Source of the DNA: a virus
Direction: 5' to 3' (one strand)
IMG/VR virus record: IMGVR_UViG_3300042882_001152
Span: 1 to 44,200 of that record
Length of the DNA stretch: 44,200 nucleotides
This document shows positions 13,909-22,354 of the stretch, one piece after another. A program made the translations under genes and the position numbers. Under the pieces are notes generated by a model. That model ran no database searches and was not told where the DNA came from. It was given only the letters and a program-made list of their open reading frames with translations. The first letter of the stretch is position 1, and each line of letters starts with the position of its first letter.

Positions 13909-13931
13909 AAAGGGGAGGCCGAAGCCTCCCC
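13909..13931 (-). terminator. UUCG hairpin, probable attenuator/terminator
   Basis: On the minus strand GGGGAGGC-TTCG-GCCTCCCC then TTT. A perfect 8-bp stem with an ultra-stable UUCG loop, between the decoration-like gene and the 13891 gene. The short T-run suggests partial termination or 3'-end protection. Confidence 0.6.
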
Positions 13932-13952
13932 GCGGATGAACAAACCCGAGGA

Positions 13953-14663
13953 TCAGCTCCTCTGGAGGTGGATGCGATTGCCGGTGCCGCTGGGGACAGC
14001 GACCCCGTTTGTCACGGTGCCAGTCGCCGAGGCGCTGGTGATGTTGGACTGAACCGAATCAAAGGTGAAGGTGGTGGAGCCAACCGTTTTGATGACAAAG
14101 CTGCCATTCAGCGCGGTGTTGGAGCAAACCACCGTCACGACTTCACCCGGCAGCATGGTGTGCGCGGCGCTCAGCGTGACCGTGGCCACGTTGGTGGTGA
14201 GCGCAATGTTGCTGATTGAGAGGCTGCCGGTACCAGGGCGAAGCCGGAGCGCCGTCACCCGGACCTTGCCGGTAATCGCAGCGCCGGCCGCAACGGCGGC
14301 GGCCCGCACCAGCGCTTCGGCCTGGTCGCCGGTGAATCCCAAGGGGATCTCGGCGGTCCCAGAGAACGCGATGGTGCCGATGGTGGCCCATGCCGAGGCA
14401 TTGGCCAGAACGTCGCCCTGCGCCACGTGAGCGGCCTGGACGAGGTAGCCACCAGCGGAGCTGGACTGGCCGCCCACGGCGACGACCTTCCAGTTGTCGT
14501 AGGGGTTTAGGCGCCCCTCCAAGAGGCGGGCGGCGCCGGTGCGGGTGGCGGCGGCTTCCAGATCGCCGTCACCGTTCACACCAGCGAAGACGGAGCCGAG
14601 CAGGATGCTGTCCCGGTCAATCCGGGCAGCTCGTTGAGACGTGTAGCCGATTGCAGCAGGCAT
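13953..14663 (-). CDS. capsid decoration-like protein with a C-terminal beta domain
   Basis: 236 residues directly downstream of the capsid gene. Residues 1-140 form an Ala-rich block (IGYTSQRAARIDRDSILLGS, PYDNWKVVAVGG, IPLGFTGDQAEALVRAA). Residues about 150-215 form a beta module with ISNIALTTNVATVTLSAAH, VVTVVCSNTALNGSF and STTFTFDSVQSNITSASATG. The same module type occurs inside the tail-tube protein (32615-33466). Position after the capsid gene favours a head decoration or stabilising protein; a minor tail role is possible. Confidence 0.6.
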   Translation of the reverse strand: MPAAIGYTSQRAARIDRDSILLGSVFAGVNGDGDLEAAATRTGAARLLEGRLNPYDNWKVVAVGGQSSSAGGYLVQAAHVAQGDVLANASAWATIGTIAFSGTAEIPLGFTGDQAEALVRAAAVAAGAAITGKVRVTALRLRPGTGSLSISNIALTTNVATVTLSAAHTMLPGEVVTVVCSNTALNGSFVIKTVGSTTFTFDSVQSNITSASATGTVTNGVAVPSGTGNRIHLQRS

Positions 14664-14700
14664 GACAAATCAGGGGGTAAAGAGAAAAAGCAAGATTGAA

Positions 14701-15678
14701 TCAGGCCGCGAAATTGGCCTTGGTCACGTTGTAAAGACGGGCAGCCTTGCGGGGGTTCCTGATCACCGCCGCGCAGTCAATGTTGATCCGGGTCTTGAAG
14801 TGGGTCGTGGCGTAGGACTCGCCCACGTCATAAACCACCAGGCCCGGCTGAAGGTCGCCGTTTACCATGCTGAGGCCTTGGGCCATGTAGACCGAATCCT
14901 CGCCAAGAGCAACGCAATAGATGGAGCAGGTATTGCCACCGCTCCCTTCAGTAAAGCCCTGAATCGGTACGTTGAGAGGGTCAACATCCGTGAGGATAAT
15001 TTCCGCCTCGTCGTAGAACAGCGCCGGCTGACCGAGAGCATTGGTCTCGATCTGCAGGTTGCCGGTCAGGGTCTGATCGCGCCGCAGGGCCTGCAAGGCG
15101 GGCCTCATACTCTTGGGGAAGATCAGTTTCTTCTCGGATGGCGCCGCGTCCACTTGGTTCATCATGTCGTCCAGGGCCGACAGCTTGAGAGGGGCGCCGG
15201 AGGCATGGTTGGCGATGGCCTGACTGTTGGTGGATACAGCCGTAATCAGGTTGGCAAGACCGTTGAACGACCTGCCGCTGGTGGCCTGCTGGCTGCCGCG
15301 AACAAAGTCGGTCTCCAGCAGCATCCGAATGGCTTTGGCGTTGCGAAGAACCTCGCTGTCGTGAGAGCCTCGGCCTTCGCGAGCGAGGCGCTGAACATCG
15401 GTTTCAATGTCAGCGGTGTAGATCGCCGTGATCACGGAATGAGGGATGGAGCTGCCTCGTCCGTTCCTGGGCTTCTCGTCCAGGAGGCGAGCGGCCACAA
15501 CGGGCAGCTCATCTTCTAGGCCGAAGACCTCAGAGGCGCCAACGATGTCCTTAAAGGGGAGTTGCGCGAAGAGGGGGCCGTTGTCCAGCATCGTCTGGAG
15601 AACGGCAAGCTCCTGCATGTTTGCATCGGCCTCGAAAGACTTCTGCTCAAAAACTTGGTGGTAAGTGGTGACGGTCAC
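14701..15678 (-). CDS. major capsid protein (HK97-fold type)
   Basis: 325 residues from a GTG at 15678, chosen because VTVTTYHQVFEQKSFEADA looks like a capsid N-terminus while the 51 codons upstream are repeat-derived. It contains LPFKDIVGASEVFGLEDELP, helical stretches, KKLIFPKSMRPALQALRRD, a domain with LGQPALFYDEAEIILTD, and a C-terminal strand set with FKTRINIDCAAVIRNPRKAA. Size, composition and position directly after a coiled-coil scaffold gene fit an HK97-like shell protein. No SD is evident; the GTG follows CCTCCTAATC. Confidence 0.72.
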   Translation of the reverse strand: MTVTTYHQVFEQKSFEADANMQELAVLQTMLDNGPLFAQLPFKDIVGASEVFGLEDELPVVAARLLDEKPRNGRGSSIPHSVITAIYTADIETDVQRLAREGRGSHDSEVLRNAKAIRMLLETDFVRGSQQATSGRSFNGLANLITAVSTNSQAIANHASGAPLKLSALDDMMNQVDAAPSEKKLIFPKSMRPALQALRRDQTLTGNLQIETNALGQPALFYDEAEIILTDVDPLNVPIQGFTEGSGGNTCSIYCVALGEDSVYMAQGLSMVNGDLQPGLVVYDVGESYATTHFKTRINIDCAAVIRNPRKAARLYNVTKANFAA

Positions 15679-15835
15679 GATTAGGAGGGGGTAAAAGTGG
15701 GCGGGCCCGTCGCTCAGCGGCTGTCCAGACAGGCATCGCGCCACACCGACAAGCCAGGGCTCGGGGGATTCAGTTGCCCCTGCCGCATCGCGCTTAAGGG
15801 GTGACCCCGCCGCATCGCGCTTGGGAGTCACCCGC
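15679..15835 (-). promoter_or_regulatory. capsid leader region with repeats and possible 33-aa leader peptide
   Basis: The 14-base unit GCCGCATCGCGCTT (plus strand) occurs at 15782-15795 and 15809-15822, with a shorter copy near 15733. CTGTC-N2-GACAG lies near 15720. An ORF from ATG 15815 to TGA 15714 (33 codons) begins 20 bases after late-gene element copy 3, the usual element-to-start spacing, so a leader peptide is possible. The capsid frame is also open through this region from a GTG at 15831. Confidence 0.4.
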
Positions 15836-15845
15836 AGTTTTCCCG
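15836..15845 (-). promoter_or_regulatory. late-gene start element copy 3
   Basis: Exact CGGGAAAACT ahead of the capsid leader. It is 20 bases before the leader ATG at 15815 and about 157 bases before the likely capsid start. Confidence 0.75.
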
Positions 15846-15861
15846 GTCCGCCGGGCTTGCC

Positions 15862-16680
15862 TCAGCGGCCGGCTGCCGCCTCCCGGTGGACGGCCATCTT
15901 CTGGCTGGGCGACATGGCCTTCACCTGCTCCGGGGTCAGCCCCTGCGAGGTGCGGAAGCCGCGGGCACCGACCAGGCCGCCGCCGCCGCTGCCGCCCTTG
16001 GGCTTAAAGAAGCTTCCAACCACGGCGCTGTTGTCCGCCTGCTCGTTGATCCACGTCACGGGATCCACGTTCTGATCGCCCTGCTTCACGGGGTCGCCAT
16101 CGGAATCAACGATGTATTCCTTCCCGGTGGCCGGGTCCACTCGGATGTGGCGGCTGCCGTGAAACGCGAACCAAGCGTCGAAGTAGGTCTGCCCGCCGCC
16201 ATCGCCGCCATCGCGGCCTCCGGTTGCCATGAACAAGTTCTGCGCAGCGGTGCGAACCAGTAACCCAATCCGATCGGCCTCGGCCTTGGCGGCGCGGGCT
16301 TCGGCCTTACTCACTCGATCGTTGGCCTTGGCCTCCAGGCGCTGCCGCTCGGCCGCGGTGCTTTGTTGTTGATCGGCCAGCTGCTGCTGCAGCGCCGTCG
16401 CCTGGGCCTGGGCCTGGGCAAAGGTCTCAGGGCTTACTAGCCCCTTCATCTGCTCCAGCTGGGCCCTGAGTTGTGCCAGTTCAGCGCCTTGGGATTTCCG
16501 CAGCGCCCGTTCCTCGCGGAGGGCCTTCTGGCCAGCTTCTCCCAGGCTGGAGTCGTCGTCTAGCTCGTCACTGCCGCCGCCGCCATCTCCCGTGTCCACG
16601 GGGTCAGGGTCCACAGCGGCCAATGGTCGCTGCCATTCATCGGCAGTCCCGAGAAGCCGATCAAGCTGATTCGTTTTCAT
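15862..16680 (-). CDS. capsid scaffolding protein
   Basis: 272 residues. An acidic, Gly-rich N-terminus (PDPVDTGDGGGGSDELDDDS) precedes a long coiled coil (about 50-140) with ALREERALRKSQGAELAQLR, LQQQLADQQQSTAAERQRLE and AKAEARAAKAEADRIG-type heptads. The C-terminal part holds DAWFAFHGSRHIRVDPATGK and a Gly-rich linker, ending in LTPEQVKAMSPSQKMAVHRE, a short basic helix of the sort that binds the capsid. This organisation and the position just before the capsid gene indicate a scaffold. Element copy 4 lies 41 bases upstream, the longest spacing of the set. Confidence 0.78.
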   Translation of the reverse strand: MKTNQLDRLLGTADEWQRPLAAVDPDPVDTGDGGGGSDELDDDSSLGEAGQKALREERALRKSQGAELAQLRAQLEQMKGLVSPETFAQAQAQATALQQQLADQQQSTAAERQRLEAKANDRVSKAEARAAKAEADRIGLLVRTAAQNLFMATGGRDGGDGGGQTYFDAWFAFHGSRHIRVDPATGKEYIVDSDGDPVKQGDQNVDPVTWINEQADNSAVVGSFFKPKGGSGGGGLVGARGFRTSQGLTPEQVKAMSPSQKMAVHREAAAGR

Positions 16681-16721
16681 GCGTTGCCGGGGAATCGCTC
16701 CGCCGGTGCAAGGTGCGCCTC

Positions 16722-16731
16722 AGTTTTCCCG
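16722..16731 (-). promoter_or_regulatory. late-gene start element copy 4
   Basis: Exact CGGGAAAACT in the gap before the scaffold gene, 41 bases before the ATG at 16680. Confidence 0.75.
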
Positions 16732-16741
16732 GTCCGAAGCC

Positions 16742-16879
16742 TCAGCCCTTCAGGGCCTGCGCCACGGCCTTGGCGATGGCCCGCTCCTCGGCCTGCCGCT
16801 GCAGCAGTCGCTGACGGTTGGCCAGGGCCACGAGCTGGGCGGTTTGGATCAGTGGGGGCTGGGGTTGGGGGGTGGTCAT
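16742..16879 (-). CDS. small virion-region protein (45 aa)
   Basis: ATG overlaps the stop of the 445-residue gene (ATGA). The peptide is MTTPQPQPPLIQTAQLVALA, then a helix NRQRLLQRQAEERAIAKAVA ending QALKG. A Pro/Gln N-terminus and one long amphipathic helix; possibly a small head-assembly factor given the scaffold gene that follows. No family recognised. Confidence 0.6.
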   Translation of the reverse strand: MTTPQPQPPLIQTAQLVALANRQRLLQRQAEERAIAKAVAQALKG

Positions 16880-18213
16880 GGGAGGGTGATACCAAGGGCG
16901 GCGAGTTGACTACGGCAGTAGGTGCCGCCGTGGTAGTCATAGGCAATGATCATCCCGACTGACTCAGGCTGGTTTTGCGCGTTTGGCCCTGGGCGCTGCT
17001 CTAGCTCATCGTCCAGTCCAGCGGCGAGCATTCCGCTTGTTACTGCCCCCGTAACGCTTGCGACAGGAATAATACCAAAAACGCCTCGCTCTGTCGTGGG
17101 AGCGCTTGTAGTCAATGGATCATTACGCCTGTAGTCCAAGATCGGGATTTCAGGGTTTCCGCTGTATGCGGCGTACGATGCCTTTGCTTGTTGTGGTGTG
17201 ACCGTGCTATGTGTGCCGCTTGAGGCGATGCCTTCATAGCTTACGGAAGAAGCACTATTAAACCCTCTCGCGTAAATACCAATAGCTGCTTGAGAAAAAG
17301 CTGGTTCAATGGTGACACTAGGATTGTTTACGCTAGAATGTGGTCGATTCGTGCCTACAGCAAGTTCATTGTCTATTTTTTTTTGCATAAACGCAGGTAT
17401 GCCATGGGCCAACTCTGTGACACTAGACTGGGTAACCAAAAAAGAAATCTGTCTTGTGCTTTGCAGGCTAAAAACGCCATCGCTGGAGCCATTTACAGTA
17501 TCAAAGCGGTAGCCAGTGATAGCAAACTTGGCTATAGTGACAACAAGAATTAGATCAGACTGTCCAGCGGGAAAGATGCTATGCCAAAGCCTTGTGAAGA
17601 AGATACTTGATTTGCTGTCGTAAATATCAATCTTGCTTGTGGTAAAGGGCTGCTGGTTGCCATTGGCATCTGTATAATAGTCAACAAAGTGGGTATCTTG
17701 ATAGTAGTAGTTGGCTTGGACACTAAGATCCAGGGCATACCTGAAACGGCTCCATACTTCGCCTGACCTGGCCCCAACAGTAATGACAAATTCTAATGTA
17801 GCGCTTGCGGATCCAATACCTCCAACCCTTCGCGTAGTGGGCCCACTAAAGGGGTCCCAGCTACTGCCTGGTGTTCCGTTGGACCAACTATCATCATAAT
17901 TTGTCCCACTATTTGAGGTAATTGTATAATTTTGGCCAATGTGCAGCCAGGCCACTCCTACGGCAACCTCGCCGCCCGACCTCCTCTTCCTCCATATCCG
18001 CCACTTCAGCGGATCCCGCTCCTCCAGCGCCCCCCCAACCCGATCAGGCGGCAGCGGCTGAGCCCTCAGGGCAGCGGCGCGGCGGGCCTTCACCTTGGTC
18101 TTGATCTTGTCGGCCAGCACTCTGCCGCCCAGTGCCTCGCGGTTGGCATACTGGGCCGCCCTGGCGGACTCAATCAGCCGGGGCGGCAGGCTCAGGTTGA
18201 CGTGTCCGGCCAT
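16876..18213 (-). CDS. putative virion protein (445 aa)
   Basis: The N-terminal 75 residues are basic and helical (LPPRLIESARAAQYANREAL, KIKTKVKARRAAALRAQ). The rest is beta-rich and Tyr/Ser-rich: YTITSNSGTNYDDSWSNGTP, FRYALDLSVQANYYYQDTHF, SSIFFTRLWHSIFPAGQSD and RFDTVNGSSDGVFSLQSTRQ. The C-terminus carries GMIIAYDYHGGTYCRSQLAA. The centre of the gene is AT-rich relative to the window. Lying between tail hub and scaffold, it is probably a structural or host-interaction protein. No named family. Confidence 0.65.
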   Translation of the reverse strand: MAGHVNLSLPPRLIESARAAQYANREALGGRVLADKIKTKVKARRAAALRAQPLPPDRVGGALEERDPLKWRIWRKRRSGGEVAVGVAWLHIGQNYTITSNSGTNYDDSWSNGTPGSSWDPFSGPTTRRVGGIGSASATLEFVITVGARSGEVWSRFRYALDLSVQANYYYQDTHFVDYYTDANGNQQPFTTSKIDIYDSKSSIFFTRLWHSIFPAGQSDLILVVTIAKFAITGYRFDTVNGSSDGVFSLQSTRQISFLVTQSSVTELAHGIPAFMQKKIDNELAVGTNRPHSSVNNPSVTIEPAFSQAAIGIYARGFNSASSVSYEGIASSGTHSTVTPQQAKASYAAYSGNPEIPILDYRRNDPLTTSAPTTERGVFGIIPVASVTGAVTSGMLAAGLDDELEQRPGPNAQNQPESVGMIIAYDYHGGTYCRSQLAALGITLP

Positions 18214-18662
18214 CAGGCGGTCACCAAGAAGCCATCCGTGAAGATCTGCACGTTGTAACTGCCCGGTTGACCAGGGCTGAGGACAATGTTCGGACTTTCA
18301 GGCAGCAGAAACGAAACCCCCGCGTTCCAGGTCACGGCGCCGCCGCCGCCGATGGTGCCGATCACGAGGTAGGCGGTGTTCCAGCTCAGCCCGGCGCCAC
18401 CCGAGGAGGCGGCAAACTCACAAAGCTGCGCGGCCACCTCAAACCGATCGGTGGTGGCGTTGAAGGCCCCGGAGGGGATCGTCCATTCATATCTGGCGTA
18501 GCCGTTGCCGCTCAGCTCCACTGCATCCCACTGAGCAGTTGTGCTGGTGAGGCCTAGTGATCCCGAGTTGACGGCAAGGCACAGCCGCGCCTTTTTGCCG
18601 GCGTAGCTGTTGGTAAACAGGCGCTCCGCCTCATAGCGGGTTTGCTGCATTGCGGCGGGCAT
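18213..18662 (-). CDS. small virion protein (149 aa)
   Basis: MPAAMQQTRYEAERLFTNSY, GKKARLCLAVNSGSLGL, then AQWDAVELSGNGYARYEWTI and LPESPNIVLSPGQPGSYNVQ with a final FTDGFLVTA. A compact beta-sandwich-like composition, which I recall as recurring in picocyanobacterial prophages beside the tail hub. Element copy 5 lies 22 bases before its start. The stop overlaps the next gene by one base. Function unknown; a minor tail or tip component is likely. Confidence 0.65.
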   Translation of the reverse strand: MPAAMQQTRYEAERLFTNSYAGKKARLCLAVNSGSLGLTSTTAQWDAVELSGNGYARYEWTIPSGAFNATTDRFEVAAQLCEFAASSGGAGLSWNTAYLVIGTIGGGGAVTWNAGVSFLLPESPNIVLSPGQPGSYNVQIFTDGFLVTA

Positions 18663-18684
18663 GGGGATTCAGCGGCTTTGCCTT

Positions 18685-18694
18685 AGTTTTCCCG
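18685..18694 (-). promoter_or_regulatory. late-gene start element copy 5
   Basis: Exact CGGGAAAACT, 22 bases before the start at 18662 and just after the stop of the hub gene. Confidence 0.8.
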
Positions 18695-18695
18695 T

Positions 18696-21602
18696 CTACT
18701 CAAAGAAGATCATGGGACCGAGGTATGCGGTTCCATCGCCGGAAACAGTTCCCCAGGCATAACCCGAATTTTCCCAAACGTTCACGCCGTAGCTTACGTT
18801 AGCAGGGAGTGTCAGTACGCTTACGTTTTTAACAACTGAATCAACGTTTGCCGTATTCAGGGGTCGCGCAAATATCAGGTATGTATTTCCCGATGTCAGT
18901 TGTTTCCCTGCAACGTTACTAGCTAGGTCTACCCTCCTCCACACGCCACTGAGAGCGGCTGCTGTTCCGCTTGGGACGACGATCGAAGAAACGCTGTCTG
19001 CCGCGTTAAAGTTTTCCTGATAAACAAAATCTATAAACGGGTCTACGGTGACATCTACCACGGCTAAGAAAATCTCGTATCCACCTGCTAGGCCATTTTG
19101 GCCATTATCAAAGAAGCCAACACCCTTAACGGTCTTAGTGGCTGATACTGTGAATGTCCAGCCATAGCCATAGACAGCCGAACTACTCCAGGCTATGGTG
19201 CTACCACCAGCGAACGTGTAATCTCCGCTATTGCCACCAGATATAGATAGGTTCGCAATTACCCCAGAGCCACTCCCGACCAGGGCTCCTTTTGCCCGCA
19301 GGAATGCAGCGATCACACCGCTCCCGCTGCCAGCCAACACCTGCATGGGCGGCTGCCGAATCCACGGCAGGAAGTCCACGATCACGCCACTGCCACTGCC
19401 GGCGGCAACGCTGACGGTTTCGTGATACGGGGGGAGGATCGTGCCAGGGGTGACGGTCCGCGGGAACACTGGGGCTTGGCTCGATGGGAGGGAGGCGAAC
19501 AGAGCGCTCAAGTTGGGGCTGGTGAAGCTGAACCCACTGGGGATGGCGATGGCGTTCGCAGGCTTGGGGCTGGCATTGGTGGTGATCGCGACAGGGGCAG
19601 GCAGCGACGTGGCGCCAGGCGGCAGTGGGAACCACGCATCAGCCACGGTGCCATCCACCGCGCCCCAGAACAGGCAATCCGTGGTCGCCGTCACCCCCTG
19701 CGGGTCAATGTTGTAGGTGGTCCCGTTGGTCCTGAAGGCGGCGGTGCAGCCGTTGAGGCGGATGAACACCAGCCCTAGGGGAGCCGCCGGCAGGATCTCG
19801 GGGAGCACCTGGATCCCGTTGCCGTTCCGGTGGCCCAGCAGGAGGCGGTTCTCAGTGCGGGCGTAGTGGAGGGCCTTCTGATCGGCATTGCCCTTGGCAA
19901 CGCTGTAGGTGCCGTTGGTGCCGCCGCTGTAGACGATCCGATCGTCAGGCGCATAGGGCGGGCTCAGCTCAATCGCGGTCTGGCTGGTGGCCGATCCAAC
20001 GGCCCACGTTGCCGTGGAGGTGGTCTCAACGGTGGGGGCCTTCAGGTTGGCTGCTGCGGTGCGCTCGGCCTCGCTGGGGCGCCGCTGAAGGCCGAACTCG
20101 CGTTCAGTGCGGATGCGAGTCTCTGAGCCGACTGACACTAGCTGCCTGGCGAATCCAAGAACTTGCGCAAGGCGGCTGCCATCAAGCTGATTGCCTGCAT
20201 CGCGAAGGCGGGAGATTGCCTCGGCGCCGTCTGGTGTGCTGATAAACGGGGCATAGGACTCCGTTATCGTCTTTGTGATACCCGTGCCCACTTCTTTTTC
20301 GTATGTCGTGCGCCTATACCCTGACTGGTATTGGTCGCCAAAGCCTACGCCGCGTAGCTGATTGTAGGGCAGTTGATAGCCAACGGACGCCTTTAGCGGT
20401 GCCAATGAAGACCATTCTGCCGTTGTTTCGGCCAATACATCTGAGTAGTTGCTAGGCTTCACGCCGGCATACGGGCTATTAACCTTGTAGGTGTAAGCGG
20501 TTTCATTGTATTCCAGCCCCCACAAGCCAAGAGTTGAGGTCTTGCGCAAGGTAACGCGGTCCCAGCCGTCATAGGTCGTTTCTGTTTCTGTTCGGGTGAT
20601 ATAGCTTATTTCCTGTTGTAATTGGTAAGCCTTAACCTCAAACACCTGATCCATCACGGCGCCTCCCAAGACGGTGGTTTCTATGCCATTGGTGATGGAG
20701 CTGCTTTGAATGTAATAGACAGGTCTGCCGTTGGCGTCCCTGCGCTGCCGATAGGCAAGGCTGCCATCCTCGTTCAAGACCGGCACCTTTTGATACTCCG
20801 TCCACTGATGCGTGTACCGCTGCGGGGCGGAGATACTTACATCGCGCTCCCAGTTTCGTTTTTTGATTGCGTCATCAGTTGTGTCCGGCGGTGCTAGCTT
20901 CAGGCTGGTGTACTTGGCATAAACCGCATCACCCGGCAGATCGCCGGTATTGATTGGGTTTAGATCAATCAGATCCTCTTCCGTCAGCAGAGATCCGGTG
21001 CCGATCTCTTGCGGGGCCTTGTTGATGAACTCCACAAGGCCTGCCGTGTTCATCCGCACGGCATACCCCTCGGAGGCAGCGAGCTTGCTCAGCTCCTCCA
21101 CGTAGCCGGCCGTCAGATCAAACTCCTGTCGGGTGTAGTGGTTGGCGAGCGGGATCGATCCGGCCGCCGTGAGGCCCAAGGCCGCCAGGATCTGCCCCAC
21201 CAGCCAGCTGGCAGGGATCGAAGGCGCCGCGGCACGCCAGACCGCTTCCGGTGTGTCCGGGCTGGCCTGGCGGGTGGTGAGGCTGTCGGGCGGTTGCTTG
21301 CGGGCCTCCAAGTAGGCCAGATCACAGCCCACGCTGACGCTTGTGATCTTCCCGGCCAGGGGGTTGGCGAACGACGACAACACCCGCAGCCGGCAGGGGA
21401 GCCGGGCGATCCAGTTCTGCCCATCGCTGTAGGCGAGCTCCACCACGGCCCCTGGCGCCGGCCGGTAGATCCCGGACAGGTTGATGGTGCCCCTCACGGT
21501 GACCACCCCAGACCCCTGCACGTGGCTGTCGGCGATGTTGCTGGCCTGCTCGGCGAGGGGGCCGAGGCTGCACCAGGCATAGGCGCGGGCATCCGTCCTC
21601 AT
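18696..21602 (-). CDS. tail hub/tail-tip protein with C-terminal receptor-type domain (968 aa)
   Basis: Residues 1-200 resemble hub domains (VQGSGVVTVRGTINLSGIYR, ITSVSVGCDLAYLEARK, FDLTAGYVEELSKLAASEGY). The middle is a long Tyr/Thr-rich beta region with ISYITRTETETTYDGWDRVT. Then come three GSGSGVI repeats (ETVSVAAGSGSGVIVDF, VLAGSGSGVIAAF, LVGSGSGVIANL), and a C-terminal module of about 170 residues (YTFAGGSTIAW, WTFTVSATKTVKGVGFFDNG) of the DUF4082 type found on surface proteins. It follows distal tail and tape measure, so it should form the tail tip; the C-terminal module may contact the host. The last part is AT-richer. Confidence 0.75.
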   Translation of the reverse strand: MRTDARAYAWCSLGPLAEQASNIADSHVQGSGVVTVRGTINLSGIYRPAPGAVVELAYSDGQNWIARLPCRLRVLSSFANPLAGKITSVSVGCDLAYLEARKQPPDSLTTRQASPDTPEAVWRAAAPSIPASWLVGQILAALGLTAAGSIPLANHYTRQEFDLTAGYVEELSKLAASEGYAVRMNTAGLVEFINKAPQEIGTGSLLTEEDLIDLNPINTGDLPGDAVYAKYTSLKLAPPDTTDDAIKKRNWERDVSISAPQRYTHQWTEYQKVPVLNEDGSLAYRQRRDANGRPVYYIQSSSITNGIETTVLGGAVMDQVFEVKAYQLQQEISYITRTETETTYDGWDRVTLRKTSTLGLWGLEYNETAYTYKVNSPYAGVKPSNYSDVLAETTAEWSSLAPLKASVGYQLPYNQLRGVGFGDQYQSGYRRTTYEKEVGTGITKTITESYAPFISTPDGAEAISRLRDAGNQLDGSRLAQVLGFARQLVSVGSETRIRTEREFGLQRRPSEAERTAAANLKAPTVETTSTATWAVGSATSQTAIELSPPYAPDDRIVYSGGTNGTYSVAKGNADQKALHYARTENRLLLGHRNGNGIQVLPEILPAAPLGLVFIRLNGCTAAFRTNGTTYNIDPQGVTATTDCLFWGAVDGTVADAWFPLPPGATSLPAPVAITTNASPKPANAIAIPSGFSFTSPNLSALFASLPSSQAPVFPRTVTPGTILPPYHETVSVAAGSGSGVIVDFLPWIRQPPMQVLAGSGSGVIAAFLRAKGALVGSGSGVIANLSISGGNSGDYTFAGGSTIAWSSSAVYGYGWTFTVSATKTVKGVGFFDNGQNGLAGGYEIFLAVVDVTVDPFIDFVYQENFNAADSVSSIVVPSGTAAALSGVWRRVDLASNVAGKQLTSGNTYLIFARPLNTANVDSVVKNVSVLTLPANVSYGVNVWENSGYAWGTVSGDGTAYLGPMIFFE

Positions 21603-22354
21603 CGGATCTTCGTCACCGCGAAGGACACGTCGTAGTAGGTGCCGATCGTGCCGCCATCAGCGCGGCGCTTGGCCACCGGCTCGGACCATTCGGTAGGAAA
21701 CCACCCGCCGGTGGAGGGGCTGGCAGAGGTGGTGGTCTTGAGCCAGGTCTCCAGGGCCGTCAGGTTGGCCGCCGTCACCCACCCCTGCACGCGCCGCGTT
21801 TCGGTCGGAGCCAGGGGCCCAGTAATCACGTGGCGCCCACCGGGGGTGATCGCCAGGGCCGGCAGATCGGTGAAGCCGTCGGGCCTGGCGGTGAGGTTCA
21901 CCACGGCGGTTCCGAATGTGATCGTGCCCAGGTTGAGTTGTGCGGCCTGCTCCGCCTCCTCCTCGCCCTGCCGCAGCAGGATGGCCAGCGACTGGGAGGC
22001 ATCGACAAGGGTGGCGCTCACCCGGCAGAACATGCCGGCCATGGGGAACGAAGGGGCCGAGGCGAACCAGCAGGGCACCGCCGAGGCCCATGCGAAGCCC
22101 GGCGCCGCGCCGGTCAGGCCCACGGTGGCCCCCACCGCGCCGGTGCGGATCGGGTCGTCCTCAAGGATCTTCACCGCGTTCCAGGCGTCATAGATCCCCG
22201 CGATCGTGGCGCCGTCCTCGCGGCTCACGATGCCCGAGAGGGCCCACCGCCTGGCGGCCCGGCCCCGGCGCACCTCCACCTCGTCGTAGCCGAAAGGGTG
22301 CTCCGTGAGGTTCGGGAAGGTGTAGGTGGCGCCGCTGTAGGAAATCGTGATCAT
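21599..22354 (-). CDS. distal-tail-like protein (251 aa)
   Basis: Begins MITISYSGATYTFPNLTEHP, a beta start common to distal tail proteins. It continues with EVEVRRGRAARRWALSGIVS, GIYDAWNAVKILEDD, SATLVDASQSLAILLRQGEE and a C-terminal TGGWFPTEWSEPVAKRRADG then YYDVSFAVTKIR. Coupled at both ends (ATGA with the tape measure gene and with the hub gene). Its place between tape measure and hub is that of the distal tail protein. Confidence 0.65.
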   Translation of the reverse strand: MITISYSGATYTFPNLTEHPFGYDEVEVRRGRAARRWALSGIVSREDGATIAGIYDAWNAVKILEDDPIRTGAVGATVGLTGAAPGFAWASAVPCWFASAPSFPMAGMFCRVSATLVDASQSLAILLRQGEEEAEQAAQLNLGTITFGTAVVNLTARPDGFTDLPALAITPGGRHVITGPLAPTETRRVQGWVTAANLTALETWLKTTTSASPSTGGWFPTEWSEPVAKRRADGGTIGTYYDVSFAVTKIR

